Below are positions 52,080-60,444 of a DNA stretch of 64,000 bases, one piece after another. Each line of letters opens with the position of its first letter. Within the stretch, counting starts at the first letter, position 1. A program made the translations under genes and the position numbers. The notes below the pieces were generated by a model, which was not told the origin of the DNA, did not search any database, and worked only from the letters and a program-made list of their open reading frames with translations. Origin of the DNA: Gelidibacter maritimus (GTDB lineage: Bacteria; Bacteroidota; Bacteroidia; Flavobacteriales; Flavobacteriaceae); NCBI RefSeq assembly GCF_014062315.1, contig NZ_JACGLT010000001.1, positions 186,001 through 250,000 of the forward strand, in the 5' to 3' direction.

Positions 52080-52745
52080 ATGATTGATCTTCAACTTTTA
52101 GAATATTTAGAATCGCAGCTCACCCCGCATCGAAAAGCACGGTTTGAAGAAGTTCTTGCAAATCGGACCAAACATTTTACAGTAGCAACCGAAGATGTAT
52201 ATCAATTGCACAATACGAGTGCTGTGATTAGAAGTTGTGATGTCTTCGGGATTCAGGAGGTGCATATTGTAGAAGAGCGAAACACTAAGCGCATTGATCG
52301 TGAAATTGCCATGGGCTCTCAAAAATGGGTGGATCTTAAAAGATACCATTCGGTTGGCGATTGTATCGAGAGTTTAAAAGAAAACGGCTATCAGATTGTT
52401 GCCACCACACCACATGAAAATGATCAGCTGCTTGCAGATTTCGACATCCATAAAAAGTCCTGTTTCTTTTTTGGACGAGAAACAGAAGGTTTATCCCAAG
52501 AGGTTTTAGAAGCAGCAGATTGTTTTTTAAAAATACCCATGGTCGGTTTTACTGAGAGCTTGAATATTTCTGTTTCGGCTGCCATTATTTTGCAGGAGGT
52601 CACCAATAAATTGCGGCATTCTGAGGTAGAATGGCAATTATCTGAACAAGAACAAATGGAGAAGCGAATGGACTGGGTTTCAAAAACCTTGAAAAGCTAT
52701 GATGGGATTGTTGCAAGATATCATCAAGAAAAAAAGGCTACTTAG
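52080..52745 (+). CDS. trmH: tRNA (guanosine-2'-O)-methyltransferase TrmH
   Basis: 221 aa SpoU-family enzyme methylating G18 of tRNA. The knot-fold motifs are visible: motif 1 around NTSAVIRSCDVFGIQEVHIV, motif 2 FFFGRETEGLSQEVL and motif 3 IPMVGFTESLNISVSAAIIL. The N-terminus LTPHRKARFEEVLANRTKHF matches TrmH. Convergent with the next gene: the stop codons overlap by 8 bp. Confidence 0.9.
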   Translation: MIDLQLLEYLESQLTPHRKARFEEVLANRTKHFTVATEDVYQLHNTSAVIRSCDVFGIQEVHIVEERNTKRIDREIAMGSQKWVDLKRYHSVGDCIESLKENGYQIVATTPHENDQLLADFDIHKKSCFFFGRETEGLSQEVLEAADCFLKIPMVGFTESLNISVSAAIILQEVTNKLRHSEVEWQLSEQEQMEKRMDWVSKTLKSYDGIVARYHQEKKAT

Positions 52746-53514
52746 AGCGGCGTTGGCTTCTGCTCAGAATCTTATATTCTTCATAGCATTCATTAATAGC
52801 ATCGAGAATTTGAAGGTCATTTGCCGTTTGGATAAACTCTCTCGAGTAGTTACATTGACTAACGATTTCATCCAAATCTATCCGATCTACTTCCAATAAA
52901 ACCATAAGCATTTCACGATCAAAGCGTGACGCCAGCAGATTCCTGATTTCATCGTCTTTTTTCATCTGCTTCAGCTTTTGTAACTCTCTCGGCTTCTTTC
53001 CAAACATGTTGTATAAAAAGTCGGCAGGATTAAATATCGCACCCAAAACCTTATTCACAGCACCGGTGTTACTTCCAGCTTCATATCCTGTTGTAGATAA
53101 ACCAGAAATGCTGTATCTGTAATTGGTTTTAACGGGAACTTGCTTAATATCAATCTCCAAGTAACCTGTTAGGCGCAGCTGATTCACCACAACCTCCTCT
53201 AACGCTAGCGCAAGCTCTGTCATTTCAATTCTGGTTTCACCAAATTTTAACCAATCGTTTGTCACTCTTACTTTAATCGATTTATAACCTAAAAAAGAGA
53301 AGTGCAAGGTGTCATTGGCAACTGCCTTTATTTCAAATTCACCTTTATTATTGGTCGTGGTGCCAACAACTTGATTTAAATTGACAATATTTACACTCTC
53401 CAAGACATCATTGGTGCTAGTGCTGTAAACTACACCCTTAACAGCAGTTGGTTCCTGAGCCACGATCAGTGTCGAAATAAAGAAAAAAACAGTAAGTATT
53501 AGTAGGTGCCTCAT
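52738..53514 (-). CDS. Secreted carboxypeptidase-like regulatory-domain protein
   Basis: 258 aa from the ATG at 53514 (signal peptide MRHLLILTVFFFISTLIVAQ); an upstream frame start at 53559 would add 15 residues. The first mature domain (TAVKGVVYSTSTNDVLESVN... KGEFEIKA... FSFLGYKSIKV) is the Ig-like CarboxypepD_reg domain common in SusC-type receptors but here without a plug or barrel. The C-terminal half is helical and charged. A probable periplasmic or outer-membrane-associated protein of unknown function. Confidence 0.65.
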   Translation of the reverse strand: MRHLLILTVFFFISTLIVAQEPTAVKGVVYSTSTNDVLESVNIVNLNQVVGTTTNNKGEFEIKAVANDTLHFSFLGYKSIKVRVTNDWLKFGETRIEMTELALALEEVVVNQLRLTGYLEIDIKQVPVKTNYRYSISGLSTTGYEAGSNTGAVNKVLGAIFNPADFLYNMFGKKPRELQKLKQMKKDDEIRNLLASRFDREMLMVLLEVDRIDLDEIVSQCNYSREFIQTANDLQILDAINECYEEYKILSRSQRRSK

Positions 53515-53734
53515 TGGTATATTTATGCGATAAAAATAAGAAACAAAACTTACAAACATGTTGAAACCTTAGAAAATTGATATAATATTAACTTTCAAAG
53601 GCCACATGGGGCGTCAGGAGCATTATTTGACGGAAACAAGAACTGAAGCCGCAGAATAGAGGAAATCATACGTTTTAGGAAGAACGTACATGGGTTGATT
53701 TATTAAGCCACATCAAAACTTGCAAAAACAAAAA

Positions 53735-53765
53735 ACGAAGTGAGAACTTTAAAATTTCACTTCGT
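53735..53765 (-). terminator. Terminator after the PLP-lyase gene
   Basis: On the minus strand ACGAAGTGA / TCACTTCGT with a 13-nt loop followed by T-rich sequence. Confidence 0.7.
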
Positions 53766-53805
53766 TGTATTTGTCATTGGTATTAAATCTCAAAATTGTA
53801 ACGTC

Positions 53806-55008
53806 TTATTTCAAAATCTTCAACTCTTTCATGCATGATTTCATCACAGAATAGGTCCTTTCAATATCCGCATCCAATCCAATAGAAAAACGAATCAATC
53901 CATCGCTAAGCCCCATTTCCTTTTGTTCGTTTAAAGGAATTTCCGAGGATGTTGAGCTTCCGGGCGCAGAAAATAAGGTCTTATAAAATCCGAGACTTAC
54001 TGCAAGGTAACCGAGATTTCGCTTTTGCATCAATTCCATGAGGGCATTGGCTTTTTCTAAAGAACCTACGTCAAGGGTCAACATTCCTCCAAATCCGTAT
54101 TTTTTATTCATCATCGTGGTGAACACCTCGTGGGATGGATGTGATGTCAAGCCAGGATAAACCGTTTTTAAACCATCGTTTTCGAAGTTTTCAGCCAAAT
54201 ACATTGCATTCAGACTGTGTTGTTGCATTCGGATATGTAGGGTTCGTAAATTTTTCAAAATGGATGCCGCCCTTAAACTGTCCATTGTGGCTCCCAATAA
54301 CATGCAGGCGCCATCATTTACGTTTCGTAAATCGTCTATAAATTCTTGACTCCCGCATATAACTCCTCCCACGGTATCACTGGAACCATTAATGAATTTA
54401 GTTAAGCTATGAATAACAATATCCGCACCCATTTGGGCCGGTGAAATAGACAGTGGAGAAAACGTATTGTCAACGACAAGTTTTAAATTATGTTTTTTTG
54501 CCAATTTTGATAATCCTACAAGGTCTGCAACCTCTAATAGCGGATTGCTTACCGATTCGCAATACAATACCTTTGTTTTTGGAGTAATGGCTGCTTCAAC
54601 CAAATCCAATTTGGTAATGTCCACGAATGAGGTTGCAATGTTAAAACGAGGTGCGAAATTTTTCAGAAAGGCATAAGTGCCACCATAAATAGTACGGCTT
54701 GATACTACATGGTCTCCTGCACCACATAAATGCATTAAAACCGAAGTAATGGCACCCATTCCTGAGGCCGTTACATTAGCAGTTGCTGTTCCTTCCATTG
54801 CGGCTAAAGCTTGGCCTAAGTAGAGATTGGAAGGGGTAGAGTGGCGGGAATATAAATAACAGCCGTCTGCATTTCCTTCAAACGTGTCAAACATGGTTTT
54901 TGCCGAAAGAAAGGTGTAGGTAGAAGAATCAGAAATAGAAGGGTTAACCCCTCCAAATTCACCAAAATATTGTAAATCCTGTATGTTGTTTGCCGGTTTA
55001 AATGCCAT
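53806..55008 (-). CDS. Cys/Met-metabolism PLP enzyme (methionine gamma-lyase/CGS-like)
   Basis: 400 aa fold-type I PLP enzyme of the trans-sulfuration family. Lys204 in IHSLTKFINGSSDT is the Schiff-base residue; YSRHSTPSNLYLGQALAAM and ASGMGAITSVLMHL belong to the PLP-phosphate site. Candidate reactions are gamma-elimination of methionine, cystathionine gamma-synthesis or O-acetylhomoserine sulfhydrylation. It faces an Lrp/AsnC regulator across a 167-bp gap, a typical arrangement for a Met- or amino-acid-responsive degradation gene, which favours methionine gamma-lyase. Confidence 0.8.
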   Translation of the reverse strand: MAFKPANNIQDLQYFGEFGGVNPSISDSSTYTFLSAKTMFDTFEGNADGCYLYSRHSTPSNLYLGQALAAMEGTATANVTASGMGAITSVLMHLCGAGDHVVSSRTIYGGTYAFLKNFAPRFNIATSFVDITKLDLVEAAITPKTKVLYCESVSNPLLEVADLVGLSKLAKKHNLKLVVDNTFSPLSISPAQMGADIVIHSLTKFINGSSDTVGGVICGSQEFIDDLRNVNDGACMLLGATMDSLRAASILKNLRTLHIRMQQHSLNAMYLAENFENDGLKTVYPGLTSHPSHEVFTTMMNKKYGFGGMLTLDVGSLEKANALMELMQKRNLGYLAVSLGFYKTLFSAPGSSTSSEIPLNEQKEMGLSDGLIRFSIGLDADIERTYSVMKSCMKELKILK

Positions 55009-55086
55009 TTTGTTGCTGTTTTATAAGTTATAATGATTTCAAAGATGCTTTAATTTAGATGATTAATCAATAGAATTAATAATATT

Positions 55087-55101
55087 TAGATAAGTAATCT
55101 A
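55087..55101. promoter_or_regulatory. 15-bp dyad in the divergent lrp/lyase promoter region
   Basis: TAGAT-n5-ATCTA, the size and symmetry of Lrp/AsnC sites. It lies between the two divergent starts, ~80 bp from each. Confidence 0.45.
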
Positions 55102-55175
55102 ACTATATGTAATTTTATAGATTTATATAAACCATTTTATACATTTATTACCGTTCAACTGAAAATTTTTCTATT

Positions 55176-55634
55176 ATGAATTTTGATTCCATTGACAAGA
55201 ATCTCCTCAAGCTTCTTCAAGACAATAGCAAACGCACCAACAAGGAAATCTCCAATATCCTAAATCTATCCGTTACAGCGGTTTATGAGCGCATTCGGAA
55301 ATTGGAAAAGGAAGGCGTCATCTCAAAATATGTAGCCTTGATTGAAAAGCAAAAGGCCGATAAAAATTTTGTGGCGTTTTGCCATGTAAAACTTGTCCAA
55401 CACACTCAGGATTACATTACTAAGTTTGAAAAAGAAGTGGCAAATCTTGCAGAAGTGATGGAATGTCACCATATTAGTGGTGATTATGATTATCTCTTAA
55501 AGGTTATTGTTTCAGATATGGAAGCTTTTAGAGAATTCATGGTCAATAAACTAACGTCCATCAACCATATTGGTAGTACCCATAGCATGTTTGTGATAAA
55601 TGAAGTCAAGCATACTACCGCCATAACTATTTAA
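55176..55634 (+). CDS. Lrp/AsnC family transcriptional regulator
   Basis: 152 aa. The N-terminal winged HTH (IDKNLLKLLQDNSKRTNKEI... LNLSVTAVYERIRKLEKEGV) precedes a RAM ligand-binding domain (FVAFCHVKLVQHTQDYITKF... ECHHISGDYDYLLKV). Divergent from the PLP enzyme gene, which it probably controls in response to an amino acid. Followed after 5 bp by the CPBP protease gene. Confidence 0.92.
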   Translation: MNFDSIDKNLLKLLQDNSKRTNKEISNILNLSVTAVYERIRKLEKEGVISKYVALIEKQKADKNFVAFCHVKLVQHTQDYITKFEKEVANLAEVMECHHISGDYDYLLKVIVSDMEAFREFMVNKLTSINHIGSTHSMFVINEVKHTTAITI

Positions 55635-55639
55635 TTTCA

Positions 55640-56266
55640 ATGCAGTCAGTCTCCTATAAGCTTACTGAGTTTTTCTTGATTTTTATAATTCTTCCGGTGA
55701 GTTTTGCTTTAGATTATCCTTTTGTCATCAAAGCATTTCTTGCAATTTCGGGATTTTTTTATGTGATTTATGTTTTATTGAAAGTAGAAGGCAATAAATT
55801 CAGAATTGCACCAAATCTGCAATGGCGACTCTTTTGGAAACACGTTAGCATTAAGCTTCTGATCATTGCGTTTTTGACCATTGGATATATGTGGTTAACC
55901 GCAAAATCTGAGTTGTTTCATGTACTTTATCAAAAGCCTCAGCTTTGGGTGGTAATTTTATTCGCTTATGCGATGTTTTCAGTATATCCGCAAGAGTTGA
56001 TTTACCGCACTTTGTATTTTCAACGCTATGCGTCGCTATTTAAGAGCAAGTCACTTTTTATTTTCGTCAATGCCATTGTGTTTTCATTGGCCCATATTTT
56101 CTATAGGAATCCCTTGGTGATGTTAATGACTTTTTTGGGCGGTATTCTTTTCGCCCTAACTTATGATAAAACAAAATCTACGCTGTTGGTTTCTATTGAA
56201 CATGCCATATATGGATGTTGGTTATTTACGGTAGGCATGGGGCAGATGCTTGGATTTCCCGACTAA
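55640..56266 (+). CDS. CPBP (Rce1-like) intramembrane protease, atypical active-site motif
   Basis: 208 aa with about six transmembrane helices. The three CPBP regions are present: motif 1 PQELIYR (118-123), motif 2 FSLAH (His152) and motif 3 SIEHAIYG (His188). The usual EExxxR reads Q-E-L-I-Y-R here, replacing the first glutamate by Gln118. In Rce1 that glutamate takes part in catalysis, so activity is uncertain. It starts 5 bp after the Lrp gene and may be co-transcribed. Confidence 0.75.
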   Translation: MQSVSYKLTEFFLIFIILPVSFALDYPFVIKAFLAISGFFYVIYVLLKVEGNKFRIAPNLQWRLFWKHVSIKLLIIAFLTIGYMWLTAKSELFHVLYQKPQLWVVILFAYAMFSVYPQELIYRTLYFQRYASLFKSKSLFIFVNAIVFSLAHIFYRNPLVMLMTFLGGILFALTYDKTKSTLLVSIEHAIYGCWLFTVGMGQMLGFPD

Positions 56267-56342
56267 GGATTGGCGTAGTAAATTTATAATTTAAGAATAT
56301 TAAAATCACAGGTTGTAATTCGGAAAAGGTCAATCAAAATCG

Positions 56343-56350
56343 TATTTTTG
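56343..56350 (+). promoter_or_regulatory. -7 box for lpdA
   Basis: TATTTTTG, matching TAnnTTTG, 35 bp before the ATG. Confidence 0.4.
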
Positions 56351-56384
56351 TATTCAATTTTAACAAACATCAAAAAACAATTTT

Positions 56385-57785
56385 ATGAATTCATATGATG
56401 TAGCCATTATTGGCTCTGGTCCTGGAGGATACGTAGCAGCAATCCGTTGTGCACAATTAGGCATGAAAACTGCAATTATTGAAAAATATGCAACGCTTGG
56501 CGGCACGTGTCTCAATGTTGGCTGTATTCCTAGTAAAGCCTTGTTAGATTCTTCTCATCATTACGAAGATGCCGTGAAGCATTTTGAAGAACATGGGATT
56601 GAGGTCCCAGGAGATATTAAAGTGAACCTAAAGCAGATGATCTCTCGTAAACAGGCTGTTGTAGATCAGACCACTGGGGGTATCGATTTTTTGATGAAGA
56701 AGAACAAAATTGATGTATATCAAGGCTTGGGCTCTTTTAAAGATGCCACACATATCACTATCAAAGGTGAGAAAACCGAAGAGATAGAAGCAAAACATAC
56801 CATAATTGCCACCGGCAGTAAACCATCCAATTTACCTTTTATTGAATTGGACAAAGAGCGCATTGTCACTTCAACTGAAGCGTTGAAACTCAAGGAAATC
56901 CCTAAACATTTAATTGTTATAGGTGGTGGTGCTATCGGATTGGAGCTTGGACAGGTCTATAGAAGATTGGGTGCAGAAGTGACGGTCATTGAATATATGG
57001 ACCGTTTGATCCCTACTATGGATGCAGGTTTATCACGAGAATTGAATAAGGTGTTTAAGAAGGCCAAATTTAGTGTCAACGTGTCGCATCAGGTTAAGTC
57101 TGTTGAGCGAAAGGGTGATGAGGTTATTGTTAAAGCCGATAATAAAAAAGGTGAGGAAGTTGAGTTTAAAGGTGATTATTGCCTAGTTTCTGTAGGTAGA
57201 CGTCCTTATACAGACGGACTCAATGCTGAGGCTATAGGTGTAAAACTGACGGATAGAGGTCAAGTTGAAGTGAATGAACATTTGCAAACCAGTGTCAAAA
57301 ATATATATGCTATTGGTGATGTGGTAAAAGGGGCTATGTTGGCTCATAAAGCTGAAGAAGAAGGCGTTTTTGTTGCAGAAAGCCTTGCAGGTCAAAAACC
57401 GCATATCAATTATAATTTAATTCCCGGCGTCGTGTATACTTGGCCAGAAGTGGCGGCTGTAGGAAAAACTGAAGATGAACTTAAAGAGGCTGGAGTAGCT
57501 TATAAATCAGGGCAGTTTCCGATGCGTGCTTTAGGTAGGAGTAGAGCAAGTATGGACTTGGACGGTTTTGTGAAGGTTCTTGCGGATAAAGAAACCGATG
57601 AAATTCTTGGAGTTCATATGATTGGTGCCCGTGCTGCAGATATGATTGCAGAAGCTGTTGTAGGCATGGAGTTTAGAGCGTCGGCAGAAGATATTTCCCG
57701 AATCTCCCATGCGCATCCAACGTATACCGAAGCGTTTAAGGAAGCGGCTTTGGCTGCTACCGATGACAGAGCTTTGCATATCTAA
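56385..57785 (+). CDS. lpdA: Dihydrolipoyl dehydrogenase (E3)
   Basis: 466 aa flavoprotein re-oxidising dihydrolipoamide in the pyruvate, 2-oxoglutarate or branched-chain 2-oxoacid dehydrogenases or the glycine system. The FAD motif GSGPGGYVAAIRCAQLG (10-), the redox disulfide GGTCLNVGCIPSK, the NAD motif VIGGGAIGLELGQVYRRLG and the C-terminal active-site HAHPTYTEAFKEAAL are all present. It stands alone, without E1/E2 genes, as is usual for the shared E3 in flavobacteria. A long perfect terminator follows. Confidence 0.95.
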   Translation: MNSYDVAIIGSGPGGYVAAIRCAQLGMKTAIIEKYATLGGTCLNVGCIPSKALLDSSHHYEDAVKHFEEHGIEVPGDIKVNLKQMISRKQAVVDQTTGGIDFLMKKNKIDVYQGLGSFKDATHITIKGEKTEEIEAKHTIIATGSKPSNLPFIELDKERIVTSTEALKLKEIPKHLIVIGGGAIGLELGQVYRRLGAEVTVIEYMDRLIPTMDAGLSRELNKVFKKAKFSVNVSHQVKSVERKGDEVIVKADNKKGEEVEFKGDYCLVSVGRRPYTDGLNAEAIGVKLTDRGQVEVNEHLQTSVKNIYAIGDVVKGAMLAHKAEEEGVFVAESLAGQKPHINYNLIPGVVYTWPEVAAVGKTEDELKEAGVAYKSGQFPMRALGRSRASMDLDGFVKVLADKETDEILGVHMIGARAADMIAEAVVGMEFRASAEDISRISHAHPTYTEAFKEAALAATDDRALHI

Positions 57786-57812
57786 GCTTTAATCATAAAG
57801 CTCAAAATAATT

Positions 57813-57854
57813 AAAAGAGAAGGTGAATGTACATGCATTCACCTTCTCTTTTTT
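57813..57854 (+). terminator. Terminator after lpdA
   Basis: A 17-bp stem (AAAAGAGAAGGTGAATG and its complement) around a 6-nt loop, ending in T-run. Confidence 0.9.
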
Positions 57855-57947
57855 ATACCTACCATTGGACTTTAACATTCCGACGTTTTTAATTTATAAC
57901 CCTGAGCTTTAATTTCTCTAAGGATTGGTATTGACGCTTAAACTAAT

Positions 57948-58538
57948 CTATACTTCTTGAAGTAAATCAATAATGCGAAGTTTTTTATTGTAATCGGCTT
58001 CATTCACGTCTCTAATTAGGCAATAGGCATTTACGGCTTTGTCTTTTACCTTTTTCAAGAGCTCCTTCATAGTGCACGGCCCATATTCCTTAGAGCGTTG
58101 AATATAGTAGAACTCGTGCTCAGATATGAGTTCCGATGCCTTTTTCATGTATTTTTCTTTCAGGTACTTTTTGACGTCGTCTTTATTGTTTATCGCAGTG
58201 TTATAATTGGTGGCGTTAATGAAAAACGAATAATCCTCTGAGGCTTTTTGATTTAAAACCAATACATCCTTATCCTTATAATACGCCTTAATCAGTACGA
58301 TGCCATCTTCAGTGGTAATGGACAGGAAATTCGAATTGATATAACTCCATCTTGTCTTGGTAATTTCATCGTTTTCAGAAATGACCAATTCATTATTGGG
58401 TTTAAAAATATACACAGCCTTGGCGTCTTCAATGCCGTTGATCAAAATCCATTCCTGATTGATAAACTGATGGTCGTAATGCAGCGAATAATCAAATGGT
58501 TCTAAATTTGGAACAATATTGTATAAGAAATTTCTCAA
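57948..58538 (-). CDS. Protein of unknown function with GYF_2-like C-terminal segment
   Basis: 196 aa cytoplasmic, no signal peptide. The first ~135 residues are beta-rich (EWILINGIEDAKAVYIFKPN, TRWSYINSNFLSITTEDGIV) with no family I recognise. The last ~55 residues (EFYYIQRSKEYGPCTMKELL... AYCLIRDV) have the pattern of GYF_2 domains (WYY...GP.s..eL...). Such domains mediate peptide binding. Monocistronic, between two terminators. Confidence 0.45.
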   Translation of the reverse strand: MRNFLYNIVPNLEPFDYSLHYDHQFINQEWILINGIEDAKAVYIFKPNNELVISENDEITKTRWSYINSNFLSITTEDGIVLIKAYYKDKDVLVLNQKASEDYSFFINATNYNTAINNKDDVKKYLKEKYMKKASELISEHEFYYIQRSKEYGPCTMKELLKKVKDKAVNAYCLIRDVNEADYNKKLRIIDLLQEV

Positions 58539-58701
58539 GGCGACAGAATAGGTTAAAATTAAATCATCAAATGTTTCTAATTAATTTAAAGCTACATCAT
58601 ATTTTTCAAATCACATCATTTGAACGTTTTAGGGAAGTTTTTTTAGATGAAATGTAAATTTTAAGTGGTTTTTCAGATTAGAATCAACCTTTAAGAATAA
58701 A

Positions 58702-58731
58702 AAAGGACGAAACCGTTCGGTTTCGTCCTTT
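58702..58731 (-). terminator. Terminator after the longer M28 peptidase gene
   Basis: AAAGGACGAAACCG / CGGTTTCGTCCTTT with a 2-nt loop, followed on the minus strand by a T-run. Confidence 0.9.
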
Positions 58732-58756
58732 AAAATTTTAATCGGAATTTAAATGG

Positions 58757-60325
58757 TTACTGACTCGCTTTGTCAACAATAATTCGGTTTTCACGGTTGG
58801 CCAATTTCCAAGCCGTATAAAACACTAATTTTGTCCTGTTTTCCAATAAATCATATTCAATTTTATCAGGGGTATCAGTCGGTCTGTGATAATCGTCATG
58901 CGTTCCATTAAAATAAAATATTACCGGAACATTATTTTTTGCAAAATTATAATGGTCTGATCTGAAATAAAATCGGTTAGGATCGTTATCGTCATTAAAG
59001 GTATAATCCAAAGTAATATTGGTGTATTTACTATTGGCTTCTTCCGAAATATTATGAAGATCGGTACTCAGTTTATCAGAACCAATTAAATACACATAAT
59101 TTCTATCGCCTTCACGTTTTGGATCTATTCTTCCAATCATATCAATATTCAGATTGGCAATGGTGTTTTCCAATGGAAATACAGGGTTCACGTCAGTATA
59201 ATAACTGGAGCCTAAAAGCCCTTTTTCTTCACCTGTAACGTGTAAAAATAAGATGGATCGTTTTGGACCATGGCCGGCAGCCTGTGCCAATTTAAAGGCT
59301 TCTGCAATTTCCAACAGAGCTACGGTTCCGGAGCCATCATCATCTGCGCCATTGTATATTTCACCATCCTTTATGCCTTCATGATCTAAATGCGCAGAAA
59401 GTACTAAAACTTCATCAGGTTTTTCAGAACCTTTGATGAATGCCAATACATTCTCGGAATGCACATCTTCAGAATGGCTGGTCACCTTAATTTCTAAATT
59501 TGTGGCAATGTCTTTTGAGGTTTTATTTGTTTCAATATCCGCTAAAAGTGCCTTTCCTAACTTCTCACTGATTAAAATTTGAATCATGGCATCTTGTTTG
59601 TCCTTAAGTGCAATACGACTATTACGACCAGATTTAGCCGCAGCTTGCATAAAGTTAGAAACCATTTTTAAATAAGGCTCATCCATAACCAATAGAACTT
59701 TGGCGCCTTTGGTTTTGGCCACTTCTCTTTTAGATGAAAGTGCTTGTCTTCCAACCGACCATTTTGTGTCTTCCTTGGTTCCGGTAGTCACATAAGTACC
59801 GTCGTCATTTTTTGGCTCTCCAGACTTGATCAATACAATTTTATCCTTAACGTCTAAACCGGTATAACTTGAATAGTTTTCAGAATCAATACCGTAGCCC
59901 GCATAAACAATGTCAGATGCCGTTATGGTTTGTGAAGAAGCAGATCCGGCAGTGACAAAATCTGTATAATTCTCAAAGTTGATACCGTTGATCGTGATGT
60001 CGGTTTCTGGTGATTTTTGATTGATCAAAGGTACATCTTGAAAGTAATTGTCACCTGAGAATGGCGACGGAACTCCCATTGAAATGTATTGATCCTTTAA
60101 GAACTCGACAGCCATTTTCTGACCCTTAGACCCTGTATCACGGCCTTCAAATTCATCGGATGCGAAAGTGTACAACAATTCTTTCAATTCTCCAGAGGTA
60201 ATGGTGTTGCCATAGACCGTTGGGTCAACTGAAACAATGGTTTCAGGTGGTGTAGCCTGTTGCTGGCTTGATCCGCAAGCAAAAAGACTTAATGCAATAC
60301 TTGCAATAATTAGAGACTTTTTCAT
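58757..60325 (-). CDS. M28 zinc aminopeptidase with PA domain, lipoprotein
   Basis: 522 aa periplasmic or surface lipoprotein (ALSLFACGSS, Cys17). The catalytic domain (~305-500) has the M28 zinc ligands in SAHLDHEG, NGADDDGSGT, TGEEKGLLG, NLNIDMIGR and FRSDHYNFA. A PA domain (~130-290) is inserted: SAVTAGSASSQ-like start, DVKDKIVLIKSGEP, AKTKGAKVLLVMDEP. It precedes the terminator and follows the shorter paralogue at 60445; the two share DEFEGRDTGSKG and THDDYHRPTDTPDKI-type segments. Substrate is N-terminal residues of extracellular peptides (family knowledge). Confidence 0.9.
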   Translation of the reverse strand: MKKSLIIASIALSLFACGSSQQQATPPETIVSVDPTVYGNTITSGELKELLYTFASDEFEGRDTGSKGQKMAVEFLKDQYISMGVPSPFSGDNYFQDVPLINQKSPETDITINGINFENYTDFVTAGSASSQTITASDIVYAGYGIDSENYSSYTGLDVKDKIVLIKSGEPKNDDGTYVTTGTKEDTKWSVGRQALSSKREVAKTKGAKVLLVMDEPYLKMVSNFMQAAAKSGRNSRIALKDKQDAMIQILISEKLGKALLADIETNKTSKDIATNLEIKVTSHSEDVHSENVLAFIKGSEKPDEVLVLSAHLDHEGIKDGEIYNGADDDGSGTVALLEIAEAFKLAQAAGHGPKRSILFLHVTGEEKGLLGSSYYTDVNPVFPLENTIANLNIDMIGRIDPKREGDRNYVYLIGSDKLSTDLHNISEEANSKYTNITLDYTFNDDNDPNRFYFRSDHYNFAKNNVPVIFYFNGTHDDYHRPTDTPDKIEYDLLENRTKLVFYTAWKLANRENRIIVDKASQ

Positions 60326-60444
60326 TAAAATATAAATTAAATGTAAGTGAAATGCGATAATACGAAAAAGAGGAGAATTTAAGTTTTAATCCGCAATTCA
60401 TTTAACAAACTTTAACAAGAAAAGAGCTGTTGCTCCACTTTAGC

